A DNA stretch of 64,000 bases from an uncultured Acidobacteriia bacterium (GCA_903825445.1 CAIKAS010000006.1:1-64000); one strand, 5' to 3'. Counted from the first letter of the stretch, positions 1-9,799 are shown. Made by a program: numbers and translations. The notes: generated from the sequence alone by a model not told the origin.

Positions 1-465
1 GAGATACTTCGCGGCATCCATCAGCGCCCGATAGATATCCGTACTGCCACCAAGAGGCTTGCCTGTTATTTTCGAAACGCCCGCAATCACAGCGCCACGA
101 TCCGCCGTCAGCGGAACGCGAAGAGTAGCTTTCTTGTCGAAGGTCATCAGTGCGACAGTGTCGTCAGTATGAAGGACCGACATCGCAGCCATACCCGTCT
201 CGGCGAGTTGGCGCGCTGCAGGTTGCATGCTGCCGCTGGCATCCAGAAGCAAAACGAGGTGAATGGCCCCGGACTCGGCGCCAAAATTCGCGACAGCTTG
301 CGGCTGAGCTTCATCCACAATGGTGAAGTCTTCGGATTGGAGGCCGGATACCACCCGACCGTTTTCCTCGACCAGCGCCTCAGCACGAACCAGTGTGGTT
401 CCAGAGCGAAATGTCTGTGCGAGTATGACGGATGACAGCAGACCGATGGCGATCAGAAGTCTCAT
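1..465 (-). CDS. VWA-domain secreted protein, C-terminus cut by window edge
   Basis: The reading frame opens with ATG at 465 and runs off the left edge without a stop (155 codons visible). Residues 1-17 form a signal peptide (MRLLIAIGLLSSVILAQ). A short beta-rich stretch with 'SGLQSEDFTIVDEAQPQ' follows, typical of the acidobacterial VWFA-related family. Then comes the von Willebrand A domain with a MIDAS motif DASGSM around residue 70 and the downstream 'GGSTDIYRAL' segment. The protein is probably exported and binds a divalent metal in the VWA fold; its partner is unknown. It is divergent from the TPR gene at 596. The family call is secure, the exact role is not. Confidence 0.85.
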   Translation of the reverse strand, partial: MRLLIAIGLLSSVILAQTFRSGTTLVRAEALVEENGRVVSGLQSEDFTIVDEAQPQAVANFGAESGAIHLVLLLDASGSMQPAARQLAETGMAAMSVLHTDDTVALMTFDKKATLRVPLTADRGAVIAGVSKITGKPLGGSTDIYRALMDAAKYL

Positions 466-595
466 AATTTGAGTAAAAACGCGCGGCAGTCTTTAGTATA
501 GTGAAGCGGCAGTTCGGACCCTAAGTTGCATCCGGCGACTGGGTCTGGTATAACTCCACGGTATATTACTGACTGACCAGCGATCTTCCCTGAAT

Positions 596-1261
596 ATGGC
601 AACCACTAAGAAAACACCCTCCGCACCGGCGACGCAGCCGGATAAAACGCGTTCGGCAAAGGCGGCGGCCGTTCGGGAGATGCCCAAAGCCAGCCCGGCG
701 CCGGTAAAATCGGCTGCGGAACTGAAGGCTGCCGCCGCTCTTGAAGCCGCCGCGACACAAGCACGCGCGGCACTGCAAACACAAATGAAGCAGTGGGAGC
801 AGGCCGTACAGCTATTCTCGCAAAAGAAGTTTGCACAGGCACAGACAAGGTTTAACGAAGCGGCCGGCGGACCAGCGGCGCATATTGCGGACAAGGCCCG
901 ATCCTACGCGCAAATCTGTGCCCGCAAGGCGAATGGCGCGGAAGTCAACCTGGATACAGCGGATGACCATTTTAACTATGGCGTGGAGCGACTGAACGCT
1001 CGGGATATGGACGTGGCGCGGAAACACCTGGATCGCGCACTGGCCATGCAACCCGACGGCGAGCATATTCTGTTCACGCTGGCGCTCTGTTGCGGACTGG
1101 CAGGAGACGGCAACGCAGCGTGCGAAAACCTGAAACGTGCAATCGCGCTGGAACCCAGGAACAGAATCCTGGCGAGACAGGACCCGGAATTCAACGCACT
1201 TTCGCAGCAGATACCCGGGCTGCGTGCCCTGCTTTCAGCGGAAACTCCGGATAACTACTAG
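596..1261 (+). CDS. TPR-like repeat protein with Ala/Lys-rich N-terminus
   Basis: 221 residues. The first ~60 residues are low-complexity Ala/Pro/Lys and probably disordered. Residues ~60-110 form an amphipathic helix pair ('AVQLFSQKKFAQAQTRFNEAA'), and residues ~120-190 hold at least two TPR-like units ('FNYGVERLNARDMDVARKHLDRALAMQPD', 'ALCCGLAGDGNAACENLKRAIALEP'). There is no signal peptide or membrane segment, so it is likely cytoplasmic and protein-binding. It lies 27 bases upstream of yvcK in the same direction and may be co-transcribed with yvcK-glmU. The fold is clear; the specific function is unknown. Confidence 0.75.
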   Translation: MATTKKTPSAPATQPDKTRSAKAAAVREMPKASPAPVKSAAELKAAAALEAAATQARAALQTQMKQWEQAVQLFSQKKFAQAQTRFNEAAGGPAAHIADKARSYAQICARKANGAEVNLDTADDHFNYGVERLNARDMDVARKHLDRALAMQPDGEHILFTLALCCGLAGDGNAACENLKRAIALEPRNRILARQDPEFNALSQQIPGLRALLSAETPDNY

Positions 1262-1288
1262 GCCGGGCGTGCGCAACCCCAACACATC

Positions 1289-2356
1289 GTGACTGACGCA
1301 CTTCGGGTGGTATCCATTGGCGGTGGCACCGGGCTTTCAGCCGTTCTCTCGGGATTGAAGCGGTACGCTCGCCCTGAAAAGGCCGGGGACGCGTGGCTGG
1401 ACATAACAGCCGTGGTCACGGTTACCGATGATGGCGGAAGTTCTGGCCGCCTGCGGCGCGAATTCGATGTGCTGCCGCCTGGCGACATACGCAACTGCAT
1501 GGTGGCTCTTGCGGAAGACGGAGCATTCCTTTCAAGGTTGTTCCAATATCGCTTCGATTCCGGACGCGGACTAAAGGGGCACAGCTTCGGGAATCTATTC
1601 TTGACCGCACTGACGCACATTACCGGCGATTTTCCAGACGCAGTGCGGCAATCGGCCGAAGTACTGAAAATCGCGGGCCGGATTTTCCCTTCCACTGCGG
1701 CAAACGTCTCCCTTTTGGCGGTGCTGGAGAACGGCGCCGTTGTGCGCGGCGAGTCGCGCATCGGAAGGAGCAAGCAAAGGATCCGTACTGTCAGCCTGGA
1801 ACCGCGCAACGCAAAGCCACTCCCGGAAACACTGGAAGCGATTGCCAATGCGGACCTGATAACGATCGGACCAGGATCGCTGTTCACAAGTCTGATCCCA
1901 AATCTGCTGGTCACTGGTATACCCAGGGCAATCCGGGAATCAAAAGCACTGAAAGCGTGTTTCGTGAACCTTATGTCACAACCGGGAGAAACCACCGACT
2001 TTACTGCAGAGGATCATCTGGCTGCCTTGTTAGAACACGGAGGCGCGGGATTGATCGACTGCGCGGTGGTGAATGTTTCGAACGTTTCTTCGACCGTGAG
2101 ACGCAGATACGCGGCCGAGGCGGCGGCTCCCGTCGGTTACGACCGTAACGCGATTCGCGCTATGGGAATCGAGGTGGTGGAGGCTGAACTTCTTGGTAAA
2201 CCGTGGAAAGGGAAGGAGCGCCGAAGCAAGGCGCGGCACGATGGCGCAGCAATCGCCGCCGTGGCTATGACGCTGGCAAGACGCGGCCGCGAGAGACGAG
2301 AAGGAATGCCGGCTGCCACCCGTAAAAAAGCAGCCGTACGTCAAACTAAGAAGTGA
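1289..2356 (+). CDS. yvcK: YvcK/GlnK-type gluconeogenesis factor (CofD-like fold)
   Basis: The N-terminus shows the family nucleotide-sugar binding signature 'SIGGGTGLSAVLSGLK', followed by 'VTDDGGSSGRLR' and 'PPGDIRNCMVALAE', all typical of YvcK. YvcK proteins bind UDP-GlcNAc and tune carbon flow into cell-wall precursors; the fold is that of CofD (2-phospho-L-lactate transferase). The start is GTG at 1289, which gives the usual N-terminus. A basic tail of about 40 residues (RRGRERREGMPAATRKKAA) extends past the usual family end. The gene ends one base before glmU, whose product makes UDP-GlcNAc, so ligand-maker and putative ligand-sensor sit in one operon. Confidence 0.92.
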   Translation: MTDALRVVSIGGGTGLSAVLSGLKRYARPEKAGDAWLDITAVVTVTDDGGSSGRLRREFDVLPPGDIRNCMVALAEDGAFLSRLFQYRFDSGRGLKGHSFGNLFLTALTHITGDFPDAVRQSAEVLKIAGRIFPSTAANVSLLAVLENGAVVRGESRIGRSKQRIRTVSLEPRNAKPLPETLEAIANADLITIGPGSLFTSLIPNLLVTGIPRAIRESKALKACFVNLMSQPGETTDFTAEDHLAALLEHGGAGLIDCAVVNVSNVSSTVRRRYAAEAAAPVGYDRNAIRAMGIEVVEAELLGKPWKGKERRSKARHDGAAIAAVAMTLARRGRERREGMPAATRKKAAVRQTKK

Positions 2357-2357
2357 C

Positions 2358-3734
2358 ATGTCGAACGACGTTACGGTTGTAATCCTCGCAGCGGGTCAGG
2401 GCACCCGCATGAAGTCCCGGATGGCAAAGGTACTGCATCGGGCCGGCGGCAGAGCGCTGGTCGAGCATGCCATCTTTGCTGCCCTGGGCGTAGCGCCACC
2501 GGAGCGAATCTTCGTTGTGGTGGGGCATCAGGCAGACGCGGTGCGCGAAGTAGCAGAGGCGGCGGGAGTCCACACCTTCGAACAAAAAGAGCAACTGGGC
2601 ACTGGCCACGCGATGATGTGCGGCGAGGCAGCCCTCGCCGGCCTGGGTGGCCACATGGTGGTGACGGTGGGGGATTGCCCTCTGATTCGCGCCGAAACGC
2701 TCCAGTCGCTCGTGGAACGCCAGAGGAAGAGCGCGGCGGCAGCAGTTGTGCTGACTGCCGATGTGGCAGACTCAACGGGTTATGGCCGCATCATCCGAGA
2801 CCAGAACGGCGCCATTGAGGCCATCGTCGAGCACAAGGCTGCGACCGACGCGCAGCGCAAGGTGAAGGAGATCAACTCCGGGATCTATTGCTTCGACTCG
2901 GCGGAATTCTGGCGGCACATCCGAATGGTACGACCGGATAATCCGGCCAACGAGTACTATCTGACGGATGTGATCGGCATACTGAACGGTGCAGGACTGC
3001 GGGTGGCAGCGACAAAGATCGCGGATCCCGGAGAACTGCTGGGCATCAATGACCGTGTGCAACTCGCCGAAGCCGACCGCATTCTGCGCGACCGCAAGAC
3101 GCGTCAACTTATGCTCTCCGGGGTGACCATTGAGAAACCGGAAACCGTATCGATCGATCTGGACGTGCGGATCGGCATGGATACTGTGATTGGGCCATTC
3201 GCACGCATCACTGGTGACACGGTGATTGGCGAAGACTGCAAGGTGGGTACCTGCGCCATCCTGCACGACGCGGTACTGGAGAATGGTGCGGAGGTGTTTC
3301 CGTTTTCGATGGTATCGGCTTCGAAAGTGGGGGCTGGTGCGCATGTGGGTCCCTATGCCCGCCTGCGAATGGGCGCGGAACTGGGTGAGGGCGCGCATGT
3401 GGGCAATTTCGTTGAACTTAAGAAAACGCTGCTCGGCGCTGGTTCGAAATCGATGCACCTGGCGTATTTGGGCGATTCGCAGATCGGATCGAAAGTGAAC
3501 GTCGGGGCGGGTACGATCACCTGCAATTACGACGGTAAGAAGAAGCACGCGACCGTGATCGGCGATGGCGTGTTTGTTGGCAGCAATTCGACGCTGGTGG
3601 CTCCGCTGGCGCTGGAGGATGGTGCGTTTATTGCCGCCGGCAGCGTGATTACCGACGATGTACCGGAAGGCGCACTGGCGCTGGGTCGGGCACGACAAGT
3701 GGTCAAGAAGGATTGGAAACGGAAGGAAACGTAA
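2358..3734 (+). CDS. glmU: Bifunctional UDP-N-acetylglucosamine pyrophosphorylase / glucosamine-1-phosphate N-acetyltransferase
   Basis: 458 residues, the usual GlmU length. The N-terminal uridyltransferase domain has the nucleotide-binding motif 'LAAGQGTRMKSRMAKVLH' (residues ~10-27), 'QLGTGHA' and 'GDCPLI'. The C-terminal half (~250-450) is a left-handed beta-helix of hexapeptide repeats with the acetyltransferase region 'VGNFVELKKTLLGAGSK' and 'GAGTITCNYDGKKKH'. It makes UDP-GlcNAc in two steps for peptidoglycan and surface glycans in the cytoplasm. The start codon follows the yvcK stop almost directly, and the downstream O-antigen ligase gene begins 11 bases after its stop. Confidence 0.96.
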   Translation: MSNDVTVVILAAGQGTRMKSRMAKVLHRAGGRALVEHAIFAALGVAPPERIFVVVGHQADAVREVAEAAGVHTFEQKEQLGTGHAMMCGEAALAGLGGHMVVTVGDCPLIRAETLQSLVERQRKSAAAAVVLTADVADSTGYGRIIRDQNGAIEAIVEHKAATDAQRKVKEINSGIYCFDSAEFWRHIRMVRPDNPANEYYLTDVIGILNGAGLRVAATKIADPGELLGINDRVQLAEADRILRDRKTRQLMLSGVTIEKPETVSIDLDVRIGMDTVIGPFARITGDTVIGEDCKVGTCAILHDAVLENGAEVFPFSMVSASKVGAGAHVGPYARLRMGAELGEGAHVGNFVELKKTLLGAGSKSMHLAYLGDSQIGSKVNVGAGTITCNYDGKKKHATVIGDGVFVGSNSTLVAPLALEDGAFIAAGSVITDDVPEGALALGRARQVVKKDWKRKET

Positions 3735-3745
3735 GACAAGTGGAA

Positions 3746-5053
3746 ATGCCCGCCTCCCATCCGGACACCAATTCCACGAGTCCACGGCTCCGCTGGTTCG
3801 CACAGTTGTGTGAATGGCTTTTCCTTGCATGGATCGCTACGCTGCCGGTGATGCAGGTATTTCAGTTGCGTGTCGCCCATCGTTATACGGTTCAGATCGC
3901 GGATTTTTTGTTTGTGGGGGTTGTAGTTTTCTCGCTGCTGGCGATCGGTTGCGGTGCCCGACAATGGATCTCGGTTTCGTGGCATTGGCCGCTTCTGGCA
4001 TATTCGGGGGCCTTGATGGCATCGACGCTGGCATCGGGGCATCTGCATCAGAATATTCTCAAACTCGTGGGAGATCTTTATCTGGTGTCAGCCGCAGCAC
4101 TGACCGTGCACTACGTCACGAGTATTGAGGGCCTTCGGCGTACCACAATTGCCTGGTTGGCGGGCACAACTGTTACTGCGGCGGCCTCGGTCGCCGGCGT
4201 CGCCGCATTTTACGAAGGCGCCACCTCGCCGGCAAAGAATCCCTTTCTGTTCCAATTCGGAGGGCTGCCGCCTGGGCATTATCCCAGAATTCGCGCACTC
4301 TTTCTGAACGCGAATATGATGTGTGGATTCGCCATTATCTCAACAGCTCTGGTAGTGGCGATGCGGCAAGCGGGCTGGATTCCGAAGCCTATCTTCCTTC
4401 CGCTACTGACATCTACGATTGCCGCTGCGGCGTTTTCGCTTTCTCCGGGGTTGGGTGGTCTGTTCCTGCTGTGGGCGTTCTGGCGTTCAGGGGTACCGGA
4501 AGAACGAAATGCCCTAAGGCTGCGTAGAACTGCGGGTGTTCTGGCTGCGATCGCGTTTCTCGCGGTTTCCACGATTTCACCGCCGCCATTTCGGTCGTTA
4601 CCCGCTGCAATTCTACATCTGGAGCCCTCGGGACGCCTCCAGACATGGGCCGGGGCGTGGCACTCCTTCCTGAGGTCTCCGTGGTTCGGAATCGGACTGG
4701 AAGGAGAAGCCGCGCGCGTGCGATACGTCCCGGCGAGCGGTGCCATACATGTTCTGACCGATGCCCATAACACCTGGTTAAGCATCCTGGCGCATCAGGG
4801 AGTGGCAGGACTGATGGCCTTCCTGTGGGTAGTGCTCCATCTGGCACTGCGATTTCAGCGATCCATGGCGCCGGGCGACAGTATGGCAAGATTTCGGACT
4901 GGTCTCGAACTCGCAATGATATGCGGGTTTCTCTTTCCGGCCTTCACTGGATCTTATGAAAATACCCGATATGTTTGGGCGATTATGGGGCTGGTAGCCG
5001 CAGCGCAGAACCTGAGTGAGGGGAACGAGAGTCGGGTCGTTATAGCCGGTTAA
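3746..5053 (+). CDS. O-antigen ligase / Wzy-type polymerase family membrane protein
   Basis: About 435 residues with roughly ten hydrophobic segments. The Wzy_C-type core lies in the C-terminal half: '[26 protein letters not shown]' and '[21 protein letters not shown]', the periplasmic loop with the conserved His-Asn. Such proteins transfer or polymerise glycans from undecaprenyl carriers at the periplasmic face. I chose ATG 3746; an in-frame TTG at 3713 would overlap glmU but is less likely. The 3' end overlaps the convergent larB by 14 bases. Substrate and ligase-versus-polymerase choice cannot be told from sequence. Confidence 0.85.
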   Translation: MPASHPDTNSTSPRLRWFAQLCEWLFLAWIATLPVMQVFQLRVAHRYTVQIADFLFVGVVVFSLLAIGCGARQWISVSWHWPLLAYSGALMASTLASGHLHQNILKLVGDLYLVSAAALTVHYVTSIEGLRRTTIAWLAGTTVTAAASVAGVAAFYEGATSPAKNPFLFQFGGLPPGHYPRIRALFLNANMMCGFAIISTALVVAMRQAGWIPKPIFLPLLTSTIAAAAFSLSPGLGGLFLLWAFWRSGVPEERNALRLRRTAGVLAAIAFLAVSTISPPPFRSLPAAILHLEPSGRLQTWAGAWHSFLRSPWFGIGLEGEAARVRYVPASGAIHVLTDAHNTWLSILAHQGVAGLMAFLWVVLHLALRFQRSMAPGDSMARFRTGLELAMICGFLFPAFTGSYENTRYVWAIMGLVAAAQNLSEGNESRVVIAG

Positions 5054-5786
5054 TCAGACTTGCCACATAGCCGGCCCCAAAGCCGTTATCGATGTTCACG
5101 ACCGTCACGTTACTAGCACAGCTGTTCAGCATCCCCAGGAGCGCGGCGACGCCGTGGAAGCTGGCACCGTAACCGACGCTGGTGGGGACCGCGATTACGG
5201 GCGAGGAAACCAGTCCGCCTACGGCACTGGGCAGCGCACCTTCCATGCCGGCGCAAACGATTACGACGCGCGCGGCTTCGAGACGCTGCCGGTGATGGAT
5301 CAGTCGGTGTATTCCGGCAACGCCAATGTCGTGAATGGCGTCGACCTCATTCCCCATCACTTCGGCCGTCACCTGCGCTTCCTCGGCCACCGGGATATCG
5401 CTGGTGCCGGCGCAGACCACGGCAATTTTACCTTTGCCCTGCATCGTGCGATTGCGCCATAGCCTGATCGCACCGGACATTGGGAAATGCTCGCCATCGG
5501 GAAACTCTTCGAGCACCCGCCTGGCGGCTTCGTCAGTCGCGCGCGTGATCAGCACGTTTTCCGAACGCGCACGAATTGCGCCGGCAATGACGACGATCTG
5601 GTCTGGCGTCTTACCCAGACCGAAAATGACTTCCGGCATGCCGTGGCGAATTGCCCGGTGATGGTCCACTTTGGCGAAACCGAGGTCTTCGAAAGGCAGG
5701 TGACGGACGCGTTCCAGTGCGTCGTCGATGCCTGTGGCTCCAGTGCGCACGTCTTCGAGGAGGGCGCGGAGTTGGTCTTCGCTCAT
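5040..5786 (-). CDS. larB: LarB, pyridinium-3,5-biscarboxylic acid mononucleotide synthase
   Basis: 248 residues, the family's usual length. The N-terminal ~85 residues carry '[29 protein letters not shown]', and the C-terminal PurE-like domain carries '[16 protein letters not shown]', '[19 protein letters not shown]', 'VGYGASFHG' and the closing '[19 protein letters not shown]'. LarB carboxylates and hydrolyses nicotinic acid adenine dinucleotide as the first step to the nickel-pincer cofactor of lactate racemase and related enzymes. The partners larC, larE and larA are absent from this window. It is convergent with the O-antigen ligase gene and divergent from mqnP. Confidence 0.92.
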   Translation of the reverse strand: MSEDQLRALLEDVRTGATGIDDALERVRHLPFEDLGFAKVDHHRAIRHGMPEVIFGLGKTPDQIVVIAGAIRARSENVLITRATDEAARRVLEEFPDGEHFPMSGAIRLWRNRTMQGKGKIAVVCAGTSDIPVAEEAQVTAEVMGNEVDAIHDIGVAGIHRLIHHRQRLEAARVVIVCAGMEGALPSAVGGLVSSPVIAVPTSVGYGASFHGVAALLGMLNSCASNVTVVNIDNGFGAGYVASLINRL

Positions 5787-5851
5787 CTATTTCCAACATA
5801 GCAGGTGGGATGGAAAACAGAAGACGCGGGATAAACTGGAACTTCCCGCCC

Positions 5852-6736
5852 ATGTTCCTGAAACGCCTCAAAATGACGCTCGAAATGATTCGCTTCGAGC
5901 ACTCGGTGTTTGCCCTGCCTTTCGCTCTGACCGGCGCGCTGCTGGCATTTCGCGAAAGTGGCTTTGAAGTGGACCGGAAGGGCTGGATCGTTTTTTGGAT
6001 TGTGGTGGCAATGGTAGGGGCGCGGTCGGCGGCGATGGCGTTTAACCGGCTGGTGGATGCGGAGATCGACGCTCAAAATCCGCGGACGAAGACTCGCCAT
6101 ATTCCCGCCGGATTACTATCGCGGGGGTTCTGCTGGGGATTTACCATCGCCAGCAGTGGCATTTTCCTGACTGCCGCGTGGGAGCTGAATCCGCTCTGTT
6201 TCTATCTGTCGCCGTTGGCGCTTGGCGTCGTATTCGCGTATTCATTTACCAAGCGATTCACCCATCTTTCGCATGTTGTGCTGGGATTCGCGCTCGGGAT
6301 TGCGCCGGCTGCGGCATGGATTGCGGTGCGGGCATCGCTCGATCCCCGGATCCTTTGGCTCACGGCGGCGGTAACTGCATGGACAGCAGGATTCGATGTG
6401 ATCTATTCCTGCCAGGATTTCGAGTTCGACAGGGATTCCGACCTGTTCAGCGTGCCGAAGGTCTTCGGCATCGCCAAAGCGCTGCTGATTGCAAAAATCC
6501 TGCACCTCGGTATGATCGTGTCGCTGCTGATGCTGATATACCAACTGCATCTGGGCGCACTGTCCCTGGTGGGGGTAGCGGCAGTCACGGGACTCCTGAT
6601 TTATGAACACGGTCTTGTGAAGCCAACCGACCTTTCGCGCGTGAACGCCGCGTTTTTCACCATGAATGGCTGGGTCAGCGTGCTATTCTTCGTGTTTTGG
6701 GCCGCCGATATTTTCCTGATTCGTCAACCGCTGTAA
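5852..6736 (+). CDS. mqnP: MqnP, UbiA-family prenyltransferase of futalosine menaquinone pathway
   Basis: 294 residues from ATG 5852, which gives the expected start 'MFLKRLKMTLEMIRFEHS'. The protein has about eight TM helices. The two Asp-rich prenyl-diphosphate/Mg sites are present: 'NRLVDAEIDAQNPRTKTRHIPAG' near residue 60 and 'YSCQDFEFDRDSDLFSVP' near residue 190. It prenylates 1,4-dihydroxy-6-naphthoate at the membrane. mqnE follows after 9 bases, which supports MqnP rather than another UbiA homologue. An in-frame ATG at 5810 would add 14 residues that do not resemble the family. Confidence 0.92.
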   Translation: MFLKRLKMTLEMIRFEHSVFALPFALTGALLAFRESGFEVDRKGWIVFWIVVAMVGARSAAMAFNRLVDAEIDAQNPRTKTRHIPAGLLSRGFCWGFTIASSGIFLTAAWELNPLCFYLSPLALGVVFAYSFTKRFTHLSHVVLGFALGIAPAAAWIAVRASLDPRILWLTAAVTAWTAGFDVIYSCQDFEFDRDSDLFSVPKVFGIAKALLIAKILHLGMIVSLLMLIYQLHLGALSLVGVAAVTGLLIYEHGLVKPTDLSRVNAAFFTMNGWVSVLFFVFWAADIFLIRQPL

Positions 6737-6745
6737 ATAAAGCCT

Positions 6746-7864
6746 ATGTCAGTCATTTTTGAAGATCGCAACCTGTTACCGATTCGCGAAAAAGTTGAAT
6801 CGGGTAAGCGCCTGTCGTACGACGACGGACTGGCGCTTTATCGTTCAGGCGACGTGCTGGCGCTTGGTTATCTGGCCAACATCGTCCGCGAACGCAAGCA
6901 TGGCGACGTAACGTACTTTAACGTCAATCGGCATATCAATCCAACCGACGTCTGCGTAGCCCAGTGCCGCCTCTGCGCGTTCGGCAAGCAAAAGCGGGAC
7001 CCGAATTCCTACACGATGTCCCTCGAACAGGTTTGGGAGACGGCGGGACGCGGCTGGAAAGAAGCTATCACGGAGTTTCACATCGTGGGCGGCCTGCATC
7101 CGGAGCTCAGTCTCGACTGGTTCTGTCAGATGCTGCGCGGCCTGAAGGAGCGCTATCCGCAAATTCATCTGAAGGCTTTCACGATGGTGGAAATCGGCTA
7201 TTTCGCGCGGCGCGAAAAGATCACGATCCGAGAAGTGCTGACGCGCCTGCGCGATGCCGGCATGGACTCGCTGCCGGGTGGCGGAGCGGAAGTATTCAGT
7301 GAGCGTGTACGTCGCATCATCTGCGACCACAAGCTGACCGGCGACGAATGGCTTAATACCGCGCGCACTGCTCATGAAATGGGGCTGCACTCGAACTGCA
7401 CGATGCTTTACGGGCATATCGAGAATGAAGAAGATCGCGTGGACCATCTGGTGCGACTGCGCGCCCTGCAGGACGAGACGGACGGATTCGTCACGTTCAT
7501 CCCACTAGCGTTCCATCCCGAGAACACTGCGCTTTCGCATGTATCCAAGACGACGGGCTTCGACGATTTGAAGAACATCGCAGTGGCGCGGCTGATGCTG
7601 GACAACATTCCGCACATCAAGGCGTATTGGGTGATGATGACGCCGTCAATTGCACAGATCGCGATGCGCTTTGGGGCGGATGACATCGACGGGACCGTCG
7701 TGGAAGAGAAGATCTATCACGATGCGGGGTCGACGGTGGCACAGTCGCTGCGGCGCACGGATCTGCTCAGGCTGATCCGACTGGCCGGACGGACTCCGGT
7801 GGAGCGGGACACGCTTTACAGGCCCGTACAGCGGACGGAAACGGCATTTACGGTACTGGTGTAG
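6746..7864 (+). CDS. mqnE: MqnE, aminodeoxyfutalosine synthase (radical SAM)
   Basis: 372 residues. The radical SAM cluster motif is at C70-C74-C77 ('DVCVAQCRLCAFGKQKRD'), with 'EFHIVGGLHPEL', 'LPGGGAEVF' and 'HSNCTMLYGHIE' as in MqnE. The enzyme joins SAM to 3-[(1-carboxyvinyl)oxy]benzoate to form aminodeoxyfutalosine, the second step of the alternative menaquinone route. mqnP is directly upstream and mqnD lies at 49803-50648; mqnA, mqnB and mqnC were not seen. The stop is separated from the convergent YHYH gene by 9 bases, without an obvious terminator. Confidence 0.95.
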   Translation: MSVIFEDRNLLPIREKVESGKRLSYDDGLALYRSGDVLALGYLANIVRERKHGDVTYFNVNRHINPTDVCVAQCRLCAFGKQKRDPNSYTMSLEQVWETAGRGWKEAITEFHIVGGLHPELSLDWFCQMLRGLKERYPQIHLKAFTMVEIGYFARREKITIREVLTRLRDAGMDSLPGGGAEVFSERVRRIICDHKLTGDEWLNTARTAHEMGLHSNCTMLYGHIENEEDRVDHLVRLRALQDETDGFVTFIPLAFHPENTALSHVSKTTGFDDLKNIAVARLMLDNIPHIKAYWVMMTPSIAQIAMRFGADDIDGTVVEEKIYHDAGSTVAQSLRRTDLLRLIRLAGRTPVERDTLYRPVQRTETAFTVLV

Positions 7865-7873
7865 TCCTGCTCC

Positions 7874-9799
7874 CTACTTCACCACCAAAAGGCCTCGGTA
7901 CATTCCCATGCCGCAGGCGAATTTCAATTCCTTCGCGGACGTGGCGGGAAGCGACACAAGCACGGTCTTGCCCGGTGGCAGATCGCGCGTGATGCCGAGA
8001 TCGGGGAAGACGATCTTGCTCGCACAGTTCGGCTGGGAGTCGCGGGTAACAGCGAGCGTGGTCGCTTTGCCAGCCGGAATTTCGATGCGCGCAGGAGTAA
8101 ATCCCGCCGGACCAACGCTCACGCGGATGGCCGATTTCGGAATCGCAGTGGTGGTGGCGGGAGTTGCGCCCGGAGCTACGCGTAAGACGAACGGGATCAC
8201 CTGCACTTCGCCATTTACCTGGAATTGCGCCCAAAGCTTGTAAAGGCCTGCGCGCGGGAAGGCCACTGGCACTTCGAGGACGTCGGGCGGTGGCGTGTTG
8301 CCCTGGATTGTCGGGTGCCGGTGCGGGACGCCCGATTCGGACTGAGCTGGGGTGGCGGCATCGATTGGGTGCGCGTGGATGAAACTACTCATGCCGTCGC
8401 CGATCAGTACGAAGTGTCCCCAGGCTCCGAGCCATGGTTGCAGACCGGCAGTCGAGTTTAGGCGAAAACGCAGAAGTTCGTCGACACCCGCGTGCAGCGT
8501 AGCGGAAGCGGTGAGTTCAGCTACGAGGCCCGAAAGCGCCGGTTGCGTTCGCGTGGTCGTGGAGAGTGGCTGGGCGGGCTTCGGCGTGCCCATGACCTGG
8601 AGATCAAATGCCTCAATGCGCGGACCTTCGCCTGGCAGCGTGAACTCCGCGTACAAACGGTAGTGGCCACCGTGCGGGAACGTGTGGACGACGCGATAGC
8701 TATCGCCCCACGTGCGTGCCGGGTGGATATGACTGAATTCGGACAGATCTTCGGAAACGACGATCAGATGGATCGGTTTCTCGTGCACAAATTCGAGTGC
8801 GTGCTCAGCGGTTTCAAAGCTGAAAGTCACAGGCGTTCCCGCTTGCGGCCTGGCGGAAGTCGCGCTCAATGTGAAGCCTTTAGGCTGTGCGATGCGTGCC
8901 GGAGTTATAGTTTCCGACGGCATTTTGCCGTAGAATGCGTTTGCCAGCAAATAGGGAAACGCGAGTTGGCCGTCATCATCTGTCGCGAGGAAATACGCGT
9001 ATGTGCCTTCGGGATATTCCGGAGTCACGACGAAGCGGCCGTTGAAGCGGTCGAGGTCGCCGGAACCATCCACGTATTCGTAGTCTTCGGAGAAGATACC
9101 AAGAGGATTGGTTTTGTCGATGGGCGGACCGAACTGGCCGGGCGTTAGATGCGTGCCATCCGGCCAGGTGGTGCGCTCAGTGATGGCTCGGAGACGGTAG
9201 CTGGAGCGCATGCGTTTGAGCACACCGTTGGGATTCGCCCATGGGCCGTAGATCGGGTAGCCATCAAGCGCGAAGCCGATGATGGGCGAGGGGCGGGAAC
9301 CATCCTTCAGAAGTTGCGTGAGCAAAGGCGTGATGCCTGTGTGGGAGGGATCGACGCCGAAGGGCGAATTTAGATCGTAGTGCCAGAGATTGCGGCCTTC
9401 GAACGAATCATAGCCGAGATGGTTCTCGATGGGGACGCCATTCACAAAAACGCCAATAGTTTCGGCGGGCAGGGTGGCGTGTGCGCCGATTTCGGGTTGC
9501 GGGTGGCGCGGGATGCGGATGGCGATGTCGCGAATTCCGATCCCTGGGTTGACGGGATTCGCAAGGATACCGAACTGGTAGAGCGAGATGCCGGCGGAAC
9601 GGACTTCGACGTAAGGGTCGCCGCAGGAGACGTCGTGAACATCGGGGCGAATGCGGTCGATGGTGGAGTTAGGGACGGTGGGAGTGACGGCCTTGATCCA
9701 GGAAGTGCAGACCGGCTGGGCGTGGGAGATCGCGCCCGCCATGAGAACAAGGAGGGCCGCCGAAGAACGCCGATACACGCCGATGAGGAGATTGGACAT
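7874..9799 (-). CDS. Secreted YHYH-domain protein with C-terminal cupredoxin-like domain
   Basis: 641 residues from ATG 9799; residues 1-~28 (MSNLLIGVYRRSSAALLVLM...) are a signal peptide. The first ~330 residues match the YHYH family: 'NHLGYDSFEGRNLWHYDLN', 'DPSHTGITPLL', 'IIGFALDGYPIYGP' and 'RFVVTPEYPEGTYAYFL'. Two beta domains follow, each with a metal-ligand-like His cluster ('SEFSHIHPART' and 'MSSFIHAHPID'). The last ~90 residues are a cupredoxin_1-type domain with 'NCASKIVFPDLG' and terminal 'FACGMGMYRGLLVVK', whose Cys and Met could bind copper. It is probably a periplasmic or outer-surface metal-binding protein. The in-frame extension to 9979 lacks signal-peptide sense and was left out. 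Confidence 0.8.
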   Translation of the reverse strand: MSNLLIGVYRRSSAALLVLMAGAISHAQPVCTSWIKAVTPTVPNSTIDRIRPDVHDVSCGDPYVEVRSAGISLYQFGILANPVNPGIGIRDIAIRIPRHPQPEIGAHATLPAETIGVFVNGVPIENHLGYDSFEGRNLWHYDLNSPFGVDPSHTGITPLLTQLLKDGSRPSPIIGFALDGYPIYGPWANPNGVLKRMRSSYRLRAITERTTWPDGTHLTPGQFGPPIDKTNPLGIFSEDYEYVDGSGDLDRFNGRFVVTPEYPEGTYAYFLATDDDGQLAFPYLLANAFYGKMPSETITPARIAQPKGFTLSATSARPQAGTPVTFSFETAEHALEFVHEKPIHLIVVSEDLSEFSHIHPARTWGDSYRVVHTFPHGGHYRLYAEFTLPGEGPRIEAFDLQVMGTPKPAQPLSTTTRTQPALSGLVAELTASATLHAGVDELLRFRLNSTAGLQPWLGAWGHFVLIGDGMSSFIHAHPIDAATPAQSESGVPHRHPTIQGNTPPPDVLEVPVAFPRAGLYKLWAQFQVNGEVQVIPFVLRVAPGATPATTTAIPKSAIRVSVGPAGFTPARIEIPAGKATTLAVTRDSQPNCASKIVFPDLGITRDLPPGKTVLVSLPATSAKELKFACGMGMYRGLLVVK

